A program made the translations under genes and the position numbers. A stretch of DNA of 64,000 nt from the NCBI GenBank assembly GCA_002343505.1, contig DDQZ01000078.1:727-64726 (forward strand). The letters run 5' to 3'. Numbering within the stretch: the stretch's first letter is position 1; each line of letters starts with the position of its first letter. A model generated the notes under the pieces. That model made no database searches, was not told the DNA's origin, and saw only the letters and a program-made list of their open reading frames with translations. Positions 27,228 to 34,237 of the stretch are shown in pieces. The stretch comes from Verrucomicrobiaceae bacterium UBA2429. Its GTDB lineage: Bacteria > Verrucomicrobiota > Verrucomicrobiia > Verrucomicrobiales > Verrucomicrobiaceae.

Positions 27228-27836
27228 ATGCTTTCGTGGCGCGGCGGCTCCTGGGATCAGACACAGATCTTCTTCGCCCGGTTCGTGCGGATGGGCTTGT
27301 TGAAGTCATTCGATCCGGCGGAGGGCAAATTCCGAAGCTGGCTGACGACTTGCGCGCAAAACCAGGCGCGCAGTGCCATCAAGGCCCTGAGCAGAGAGAA
27401 GCGCGGAGGTGGCGTCATATTTGAAACCTATGATCCCGAACAAGCCGAGCGGGAATGGCAGGCCGAGCAGACCGCCCACCTCAATCCCGACCAGGAGTTT
27501 GACCTGCAACTGGCGCGCAATCTCTGGCGCGGTCTGAAGCGGACGCTCATCCAATCAAAGGGGGATGCGGGGGGCAAGGCCGCGCTCACCCAGGCCCTGC
27601 TGCCATTGGTGCTCCTTGAAAAATGGCCGAAACAGCCTTTCCCCACCCAGGAGGAAATGGCGGCCAGCTTTGGCACCACGACGATCCGGCTCAGGGCCTA
27701 CTTCAACCACACGCTCAAGAAAAAAGCCCGGCGCGTCTTTGAGGAGGAGGTGGTTCGTTACTCGCCCGGCATTTCCACCGAGGATGTGGAATATCTTTGG
27801 GGGTTGCTCGCCCAATATGGCGAGGCGCCCCACTAA
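27228..27836 (+). CDS. ECF-like sigma factor, apparently lacking the start of region 2
   Basis: A 202-residue protein from ATG 27228. SWDQTQIFFARFVRMGLLKSF followed by DPAEGKFRSWL matches the DLTQEFFARF and REKGRFRSFL part of sigma-70 region 2 in verrucomicrobial ECF-type factors, and EEMAASFGTTTIRLRAYFNH plus LKKKARRVFEEEV matches region 4. The usual 40-50 residues that precede this point are missing, and no other frame upstream encodes them; the upstream DNA is the start of the divergent chimera gene. It is either an unusually short sigma factor or a 5'-truncated pseudogene. No good ribosome binding site is visible. Confidence 0.6.
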   Translation: MLSWRGGSWDQTQIFFARFVRMGLLKSFDPAEGKFRSWLTTCAQNQARSAIKALSREKRGGGVIFETYDPEQAEREWQAEQTAHLNPDQEFDLQLARNLWRGLKRTLIQSKGDAGGKAALTQALLPLVLLEKWPKQPFPTQEEMAASFGTTTIRLRAYFNHTLKKKARRVFEEEVVRYSPGISTEDVEYLWGLLAQYGEAPH

Positions 27837-27896
27837 CTCCCCGCCCGCAAGACAGGCTGGCGGAATGCGCCATCGGTGCGCTGCGCGTGGAGGCTG

Positions 27897-29072
27897 TCAC
27901 ACCGCCTCCAGGGCGGTCTCCTCATCGCGCAAATAACAGGAAGGATCAGGCGCCCAAAAGTCGCCCGTCATCTGGAGGGCGCGCACGCGGAAGCCGCCGC
28001 CGCAGAGGTTCAGCCAGCGGCAGGAGGCGCAGCGGCCGGTGAGGTGCTCCTTGCGGTTGCGCAGGGCGGTCAGCTCCGGGTGGTCGCGGTTCGTCCAGAT
28101 CTCGCTGAAGGGGCGGTCTTTGACGTTGCCGAGGGTGAGGCTGTGCCAGAACTGGTCGGGGTGGACATTGCCCTGGGTGTCAATGTTGCTGATGCCGGTG
28201 CCGGAGCTGTTGGCGCCGCCGCCGTTCCAGTTCAGCAGCTCCCAGGCGCGTTCCGCCCTCTCCGGGTTCTCACGCAGCAGGCGCATGTAGAGGTAGGGGC
28301 CGTCCACCGGTTGATCCACGGTGAGCACCTCGCGCGGACTCCCCTCGGCCACCCAGCGGGCGGTGCGGTCGAGGATTTTGTCAATGGCCGCGCGGGTCTT
28401 TTCATGCGGGACCTCCACGAGTTCCGCTCCCCGTCCGCTATAGACGAGGTGGTAAAAGCAGACGCGCTCAATGTCTTCGCGCTCGATGAAGTCGAGGATG
28501 TTGTCCAGGTCGTCAATGTTGTGGCTGGAGAGGGTGAGGCGCAGCCCGACTTTTTGCCCGACGGCCTTGCAATGGCGGAAGGCGGCCACGGCTTTTTCAA
28601 ACGCGCCACTGCGCCCGCGGAAGTGGTCGTGCGTGGCGCCCATGCCATCCAGGGAGATGCCCGCATAGGAGAAGCCGATGTCCTTGAGCCGGCGCGCATT
28701 CTCCGCGTCAATGAGCGTGCCATTGGTGGAAAGCGTCAGCCGCAGGCCTTTGCCGGCGGCGTATTCGGCCAGCTCGAAAAAGCGCGGGTGGATCATGGGC
28801 TCGCCGCCGGAGAGCAGCAGCGCGGGCACTTTGAACTGCGCCAGGTCATCCACCACACTCTGGCATTGCTGCCAGTCCAGTTCGCCGGGGTAGTGGCGGG
28901 AGTCGGAGTCCTGGTAGCAGTGCAGGCACTTGAGGTTGCAGCGGCGGGTGATGTTCCAGACCACGATGGGCCGGCGCCCGGCGGCAGTGGCGGGCGCGCT
29001 GCGGCCGCGGCCATAACGCAGGTGGTCCATGGGCTGGGCGACATCGCAATAAAGGCGGGTGAGATTGGTCAT
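27897..29072 (-). CDS. Radical SAM protein of the NirJ/AhbC family
   Basis: A 391-residue [4Fe-4S] radical SAM enzyme. VVWNITRRCNLKCLHCYQDS holds the SAM cluster cysteines C45, C49, C52, and LLLSGGEP and LTLSTNGTLID follow. The C-terminus binds a second cluster with C348, C351, C357 and C379 in GRCASCRWLNLCGGGFRVRA, a pattern typical of NirJ (heme d1 synthesis) and AhbC (siroheme-dependent heme synthesis). Neither cytochrome cd1 nor siroheme genes are nearby, so the product could be a modified tetrapyrrole or another substrate. The start at 29072 is set by the family N-terminus (MTNLTRLYCDVAQPMDHLRY). Confidence 0.85.
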   Translation of the reverse strand: MTNLTRLYCDVAQPMDHLRYGRGRSAPATAAGRRPIVVWNITRRCNLKCLHCYQDSDSRHYPGELDWQQCQSVVDDLAQFKVPALLLSGGEPMIHPRFFELAEYAAGKGLRLTLSTNGTLIDAENARRLKDIGFSYAGISLDGMGATHDHFRGRSGAFEKAVAAFRHCKAVGQKVGLRLTLSSHNIDDLDNILDFIEREDIERVCFYHLVYSGRGAELVEVPHEKTRAAIDKILDRTARWVAEGSPREVLTVDQPVDGPYLYMRLLRENPERAERAWELLNWNGGGANSSGTGISNIDTQGNVHPDQFWHSLTLGNVKDRPFSEIWTNRDHPELTALRNRKEHLTGRCASCRWLNLCGGGFRVRALQMTGDFWAPDPSCYLRDEETALEAV

Positions 29073-29202
29073 GCGCCAAACAACGCGCCCTTCCGCCGAC
29101 CGCGCGCCGCCGATCTTGCGCAGTGGTGGGCCGGACTTGGGCGGGGCTTTTCGAAAAAAAGGCTTCCTTTTCTTCCCGCCCCGATTTTTATCCGTGCCTC
29201 CC

Positions 29203-29961
29203 ATGAAGCTCCCGACCCTTTCCCTCCTCGCTCTCTCATTCCTCCTGGCATCCTGCGCGCGCGAGCGTGTCATCCCAGTCCATGTGGCCACCACGCCGGC
29301 GGCCGAGCCGAACGAGGCGAAGATGAAGCGCCACGAGAGCTTCAACGCGGTCTCCAAACAGGGCGAGGCGACGCTCGTTTTTCTCGGCGACAGCATCACC
29401 CAGGGCTGGGAGGGCAAGGGCAAGGCCGCCTGGGAGAAATATTACGCCTCGCGCAAAGCCGCCAACTTCGGCATCGGCGGCGACCGCACCGAGCATGTGC
29501 TCTGGCGCCTTGAGAACGGCAACTTCGACGGACTCAAACCCAAGCTCATCGTGCTCATGATCGGCACCAACAACACCGGCCATCAGAATCGTCCGATGCC
29601 GGAGATCAACAATCAAATCTACACATGCAGCGCCGAACAGACCGCCGACGGAGTCGAACTCATCCTGCGCAAGCTGCGGAAAAAGGCCCCCTTTGCCGAC
29701 ATCCTCCTGCTCGGCATCTTCCCGCGCGGAGAGAGTCCCGAGGACCCGATGCGCAAACAAAATGAGGCCACCAACGCGCTGATCTCCAAACTCGCCAACG
29801 GCAAAACCATTCATTTCATGGACATCGGCAAGACCTTCCTCCAACCCGACGGCACTCTGACCCGGGAGATCATGCCCGACCTGCTGCATCTCTCTGAAAA
29901 AGGCTACGAGATGTGGGCCGGGGCCATCGAGCCGAAGATCAAGGAACTGCTCGGCGAGTGA
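29203..29961 (+). CDS. SGNH/GDSL hydrolase lipoprotein (PAF-acetylhydrolase-like)
   Basis: A 252-residue lipoprotein: signal sequence with lipobox LLASC at about 14-18. The esterase fold has block I VFLGDSITQGW (Ser nucleophile), block II GIGGDRTEHVLWRL, block III VLMIGTNNTGH, and block V MPDLLHLSEKGYEMW with the Asp/His pair. This is the family that includes PAF-acetylhydrolase beta subunits and carbohydrate acetyl-esterases. It is likely to deacetylate glycans at the cell surface. Confidence 0.9.
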   Translation: MKLPTLSLLALSFLLASCARERVIPVHVATTPAAEPNEAKMKRHESFNAVSKQGEATLVFLGDSITQGWEGKGKAAWEKYYASRKAANFGIGGDRTEHVLWRLENGNFDGLKPKLIVLMIGTNNTGHQNRPMPEINNQIYTCSAEQTADGVELILRKLRKKAPFADILLLGIFPRGESPEDPMRKQNEATNALISKLANGKTIHFMDIGKTFLQPDGTLTREIMPDLLHLSEKGYEMWAGAIEPKIKELLGE

Positions 29962-30124
29962 GCGCGCAGCCACGCTGGAGAGCGGCCATCCGGCGATGCG
30001 GGAAGACATGACATGGCGGTGGCGCGAGCTGCTGAAACCCCATGTGTCAACCGGGCCGTGAGATGGCGATTTTTTCACACGAAGCCGCCTGCCTGACTGC
30101 GCGGACGGGCTTTTGTGGCGGGTC

Positions 30125-31303
30125 ATGCCCGTCACGCTCAAGTCCCGCACGCCGCTCCGCCATCTTGCCCAGGATGTGATCTTCAACCGCGTGCATGGCG
30201 GCAACCTCGTCTATAACACCTGCTGGGAGGACCCGCGGCCCGATCTGGAAATGCTGGACCTGCGCGCGGACAGCCGGCTGGTGATGATCACGAGCGCCGG
30301 CTGCAACGCGCTGGACTATCTGCTGGCTGCGCCTGCGAGGATACATGCCGTGGACATGAACCCGCGCCAGAACGCGCTGCTGCAGCTCAAACTGGCGATG
30401 ATCCAGCGCGGGGACTTCGAAGATTTCTTCGCCCTCTTTGGCCGCGGGGCGCATCCGCGCTTCCGCGAAATTTTGGCGGACCTGGACCTGCCGCCCTACG
30501 CGGCGCGCTACTGGCGCGCAAAGCACTACTATTTTCAAAGCACGCCGCTGAACCCCTCCTTCTACTACCGGGGCACGGCGGGCCAGATGGCGTGGATCAC
30601 ACTGCAAAGCTTCACACGCGGCAGCAGGAAAGTGCGCGGCTACATCCACGCTTTGCTTGAGACAGGCACGCTGGAGGAGCAGCGCCGGCTTTATGATGAG
30701 GTGAAACCGGATCTCTGGAGCGGACTCGTCTCCTGGCTTCTGCGCCAGCCCGTGTCCATGACCATGCTCGGAGTCCCGCGCGCTCAAGTGCGGCTGATCG
30801 AAGCAAACTTCCCCGGCGGCATCCTGGGCTACATCCGGCAAAAGCTGGAGCATGTGCTGACGGAGACGCTTTTTCTCGATAACTACTTCTGGCGTGTCTA
30901 TCTCACCGGAAGTTACACGCGTGAATGCTGCCCGCGCTACCTGCGTGAAGAACACCTGCCGTCACTGCGGGAGCGCGCGGAGCGCGTCGTCACGCATAGC
31001 ACGACGGTGGCGAACTTCCTGCGCGAGCATCCCGGGGCATACACACATTTCGTGCTGCTCGACCATCAGGACTGGCTGGCCGCGCACAGGCCGCAGGCGC
31101 TGGAGGAGGAGTGGCGTCTCATCCTGGAAAACAGCCGCCCTGGAACGCGCATCCTCATGCGCTCGGCGAGCCCGGTCATTGACTTCATCCCGCCCTTCGC
31201 CCGCGAGCGTCTGCGCCTGGACGAGGCCACCGCCGACCGCCTGCACCTGCTCGACCGCGCGGGCACCTATGGACGCACCCTGCTGGCGGATGTGACGCCA
31301 TGA
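30125..31303 (+). CDS. btaA: BtaA: S-adenosylmethionine:diacylglycerol 3-amino-3-carboxypropyltransferase
   Basis: First step of betaine lipid (DGTS) synthesis: moves the aminocarboxypropyl group of SAM to diacylglycerol. The 392-residue protein matches the DUF3419/BtaA family by NRVHGGNLVYNTCWEDPRPD at the N-terminus, a SAM-site segment ITSAGCNALDYLL, VDMNPRQNALLQLKLA, and conserved DNYFWRVYLTGSYTRECCP. It overlaps btaB by four bases (31300-31303), so the two form a coupled operon. An ATG four codons upstream (30113) is an alternative start. Confidence 0.9.
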   Translation: MPVTLKSRTPLRHLAQDVIFNRVHGGNLVYNTCWEDPRPDLEMLDLRADSRLVMITSAGCNALDYLLAAPARIHAVDMNPRQNALLQLKLAMIQRGDFEDFFALFGRGAHPRFREILADLDLPPYAARYWRAKHYYFQSTPLNPSFYYRGTAGQMAWITLQSFTRGSRKVRGYIHALLETGTLEEQRRLYDEVKPDLWSGLVSWLLRQPVSMTMLGVPRAQVRLIEANFPGGILGYIRQKLEHVLTETLFLDNYFWRVYLTGSYTRECCPRYLREEHLPSLRERAERVVTHSTTVANFLREHPGAYTHFVLLDHQDWLAAHRPQALEEEWRLILENSRPGTRILMRSASPVIDFIPPFARERLRLDEATADRLHLLDRAGTYGRTLLADVTP

Positions 31304-31908
31304 GCAACGACGCCTCACTCGCCGGCTACTACCGCTGGCACGCGCGCATCTACGACCTCACCCGGTGGGCCTTTTTGTTCGGCCGGGGCCGCATCCTGCG
31401 GCACGCGGCGCGCCATGTGGTGATGCCGGAGCGCATCCTCGAGGTGGGCTGCGGCACAGGAAAAAATCTCGTCGAACTGGCGGAGATCTTCCCGAAGGCG
31501 CAAATCCTCGGACTGGATCTCTCAAAAGACATGCTGGACCAGGCACGCCCCAAAATCCGCCGCCACGCGCCGCGCGTGTCCTTGATGCAGCGGGCCTATG
31601 ACGCGCCGGTGGCCATCGGGCGAAAGTTCGACCTCATCGTCTTCAGCTACTCGCTTTCGATGATCAACCCCGGCTATGAGAAGGTGCTGGACATCTGCCG
31701 CGAAGACCTGAGCGCGCGTGGCATGGTGGCCGTGGTGGATTTCCACGAGTCGCGCCAGGCGTGGTTCCGCCGCTGGATGGGCGTGAACCATGTGCGCATG
31801 GAGGGGCATATCCTGGAGTCGCTGCGCCACCGCTTCACCGCCGCTCATTGCGAAGTCCGCCATGCCTACGGCGATTTGTGGCGTTACATGTTCTTCATCG
31901 GGCAGTGA
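31300..31908 (+). CDS. btaB: BtaB: betaine-lipid N-methyltransferase
   Basis: Class I SAM methyltransferase of 202 residues that makes three N-methylations to convert the BtaA product to DGTS. Motif I is ILEVGCGTGKNLVELA (about 46-61), then LGLDLSKDMLDQA and FDLIVFSYSLSMI. The role is inferred from the four-base overlap with btaA and the matching N-terminus YYRWHARIYDLTRWAFLFGR. Together they make phosphorus-free membrane lipids, which typically replace phospholipids when phosphate is scarce. The stop is 12 bases from the convergent DUF1501 gene. Confidence 0.88.
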   Translation: MSNDASLAGYYRWHARIYDLTRWAFLFGRGRILRHAARHVVMPERILEVGCGTGKNLVELAEIFPKAQILGLDLSKDMLDQARPKIRRHAPRVSLMQRAYDAPVAIGRKFDLIVFSYSLSMINPGYEKVLDICREDLSARGMVAVVDFHESRQAWFRRWMGVNHVRMEGHILESLRHRFTAAHCEVRHAYGDLWRYMFFIGQ

Positions 31909-31920
31909 AAATATCCCGCG

Positions 31921-33276
31921 TCAGGCCAGGATCGGCCGGATCACATCCCCATAGACATCCGTCAGGCGGAAGTCACGCCCGGCGTAGCGGTAGGTCAGCT
32001 CCTCGTGGTTGATGCCGAGGAGGTGGAGGATCGTGGCGTGAAGATCGTGGATGCTGGTCGGGTTTTCCTGCGCGGCGAAGCCAAACTCATCCGTGCTACC
32101 GTGCACCGTGCCGCCTTTGATGCCGCCGCCGGCCATCCACACGCTGAAGCCGTAGTGATTGTGATCGCGACCGAGCTTCGATTTGCCTCCGGCGAGTTCC
32201 ACGGTCGGGGTGCGGCCGAATTCACCACCCCATAGCACGAGCGTGTCCTCCAGCATGCCGCGCTGCTTCAGATCGCTCAGCAGTGCCGCGATGGGCTGGT
32301 CGATGTCGTTGGCGAGCTTGCGGTGATTTGTTTCGATGTTGTCGTGATTGTCCCAGGGCTGCCCCGCGCCATGCCAGAGCTGCACCATGCGCACGCCGCG
32401 CTCCAGCAGGCGCCGCGCGATGAGCGTCTGCCGCGCGTGAACGCCTTCGCCATACATTTTGCGGATGTGTTCCGGCTCCTTCGACACATCGAACGCGTCC
32501 GCCGCCTCCATCTGCATGCGGAAGGCGAGTTCGAAGCTCTGAATGCGTGCCTCCAGCCGCGGATCGCTGCGCTCCGCCTTGTGCGCGGCATTGATGCGGC
32601 GCAACAGCTCGAGCTGGCGGAGCTGCACGCTCGTGTCCGCGTGCGGGCTGCGGATGTTTTCGATCAAACGGTCCACCGCCTCGTGCTTTGAATCGACATA
32701 GGTGCCCTGAAACGCGCCGGGCAAAAACGCCGCCTGCCAGTTCTCCGCACCCTTGATCGGCATGCCGCCGGGACACAGCGCGATGAAGCCAGGCAGGTTC
32801 GAGTTCTCGCTGCCGAGGCCATACGTCAGCCACGCGCCGAGGCTCGGCCGCGGTTGGATCGAGTCGCCGCAATTCATGAGCATCAGCGACGGCTCATGGT
32901 TCGGCACCTGCGCCTGCATCGAGCGGATCACCGCGATGTCATCGATGTGCGCCGCCGTTTTCGCGAACAACTCGCTCACCTCGATGCCGCTCTGTCCGCG
33001 CCGCTTGAATTTGAACGGCGAAGGAAACGCCGCGCCCGTCTTCCGCTCCGTGATGCGATGACTCGGCACCGGTTTGCCCGCGTAACGTGCCAGCGCCGGC
33101 TTCGGATCAAACGTATCCACATGCGATGGCCCGCCATTGAGGAAGAAATGAATCACGCGCTTCGCCTTGGGCGCGTGGTGCGGCTTCGAGGCGAGCAGCG
33201 TATCGCCCAAACCCAGCGCCGCCAAGCCCATGCCCGAGCGGGCGAGGAAGTCTCGGCGGGTGAGTGGGTGGGGCAT
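31921..33276 (-). CDS. DUF1501 protein with Tat signal
   Basis: A 451-residue exported protein with an alkaline-phosphatase-like (sulfatase-type) fold, typical of PVC bacteria. A Tat signal RRDFLARSGMGLAALGLG is at residues 7-24. Family motifs include HFFLNGGPSHVDTFDPKP, VVQLWHGAGQPWDNH-like sequence (MVQLWHGAGQPWDNHDN), and LVLWGGEFGRTPTVE. It normally sits directly behind a DUF1549/DUF1553 gene; here that partner (34238-36850) is separated by two unrelated small genes. Function unproven; the pair is thought to act on sulfated or complex glycans. Confidence 0.88.
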   Translation of the reverse strand: MPHPLTRRDFLARSGMGLAALGLGDTLLASKPHHAPKAKRVIHFFLNGGPSHVDTFDPKPALARYAGKPVPSHRITERKTGAAFPSPFKFKRRGQSGIEVSELFAKTAAHIDDIAVIRSMQAQVPNHEPSLMLMNCGDSIQPRPSLGAWLTYGLGSENSNLPGFIALCPGGMPIKGAENWQAAFLPGAFQGTYVDSKHEAVDRLIENIRSPHADTSVQLRQLELLRRINAAHKAERSDPRLEARIQSFELAFRMQMEAADAFDVSKEPEHIRKMYGEGVHARQTLIARRLLERGVRMVQLWHGAGQPWDNHDNIETNHRKLANDIDQPIAALLSDLKQRGMLEDTLVLWGGEFGRTPTVELAGGKSKLGRDHNHYGFSVWMAGGGIKGGTVHGSTDEFGFAAQENPTSIHDLHATILHLLGINHEELTYRYAGRDFRLTDVYGDVIRPILA

Positions 33277-33361
33277 GGTGGGAATACGACGGCAACGCTT
33301 CAAGACTTGCCCGCCAAGCGTCCACTCGACAGTATGGCAACTCAATCCCAGAAAAACAGGA

Positions 33362-33943
33362 ATGAACTTGCACCGAGCCACCAACATATCGATTTGGCTG
33401 TCGTTGGCTTTTGGACTTGCCGCTATCGGGTGGGTTTGTCTTCTCACAAAGCCACCCGCAACTCCTCAGGAGATATTCAGAGGCCCCCTGGGTGAGAGCT
33501 TTGAACACGATCCACGAATCAATGTCGTTCATAACCCTCACGGCGGAGCAAGCCACGCCGAATTCCTATTTGAAGGGCGATTTATTGGAATGATGGACCT
33601 TGTCCCGCCTCCGCCGAAAAATTTGTCACCAAACGACATCCGTGAGGCGATCATCGAGGATGCCAAGAAGCTGTGCAGCACTACGACCGTGGCCTGGCAG
33701 AAGATGAAGAATCGTCACGGTGTTGAGTTCGACTGCTTTTCGGCAACAGCATATCACGAAGGTAAAACTTACCGATACGAGTTATATACCCATGTTGAGC
33801 AGGCTCGAACTCCCAGCGTTTCAGATACGATCCTTCGACAAATTCTGGGAATGCATAAAATCCATTTCATGATTTCAGAGGAAGAAGCTTCCTTCATTTC
33901 ACCTCTAGCTCATGGTATCATCGACAGCTTCAGAACAAGGTGA
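33362..33943 (+). CDS. Hypothetical membrane-anchored protein in an AT-richer insert
   Basis: A 193-residue protein with one N-terminal hydrophobic segment (SIWLSLAFGLAAIGWVCLL) and a soluble alpha/beta remainder (GRFIGMMDLVPPPPKNLSP, KKLCSTTTVAWQKMKNRHG). I do not recognise the family. Base composition is visibly more AT-rich than both neighbours, and the gene is opposite in strand to the cluster it interrupts, which suggests recent insertion. Confidence 0.6.
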   Translation: MNLHRATNISIWLSLAFGLAAIGWVCLLTKPPATPQEIFRGPLGESFEHDPRINVVHNPHGGASHAEFLFEGRFIGMMDLVPPPPKNLSPNDIREAIIEDAKKLCSTTTVAWQKMKNRHGVEFDCFSATAYHEGKTYRYELYTHVEQARTPSVSDTILRQILGMHKIHFMISEEEASFISPLAHGIIDSFRTR

Positions 33944-34009
33944 GATAGTTTACACCTTCGTCTTTGCCAGCACTTCAACCAACACGAGTCTCAGTAGCGC
34001 ACAAAGCTG

Positions 34010-34210
34010 TCATGCACTTTGGCGGAAGTGCTGCATGTCAGCCTCGTCTTCGGCGAACCAAGCCGCCATCCGCTCTTTGCTGAACTGCCGCGGTGGCGGC
34101 AGTTCACCACCCTCCGCACGCAGCCGGGCGGCCACAAACAGGATCAGTTCCTGTTTTTGCTCCGGAGGCAGTGCAGCAGCGGCTTTTTCAATTTCAGCGA
34201 GTGTGCTCAT
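34010..34210 (-). CDS. Small antitoxin-like protein
   Basis: A 66-residue protein starting MSTLAEIEKAAAALPPEQKQ. This N-terminal helix pair, followed by ELILFVAARLRAEG, resembles small antitoxins (Phd/DUF2281-like or prlF-type partners of PIN toxins), but no toxin gene is next to it. It may be an orphan antitoxin or the remnant of a module. An ATG six codons upstream (34228) is possible. Confidence 0.55.
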   Translation of the reverse strand: MSTLAEIEKAAAALPPEQKQELILFVAARLRAEGGELPPPRQFSKERMAAWFAEDEADMQHFRQSA

Positions 34211-34237
34211 GCGGTCAGTTTGAGGCAATCGGGCCCG

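Noticed and set aside
29073..29423. N-terminal extension of the NirJ-family frame
   Set aside because: The extra 117 residues are Arg/Pro-rich antisense of the SGNH lipoprotein gene; the family starts at ATG 29072.
34010..34210. Toxin-antitoxin pair at the small antitoxin-like gene
   Set aside because: No adjacent toxin frame (PIN, RelE or similar) could be identified on either side, so only an orphan antitoxin-like gene is reported.
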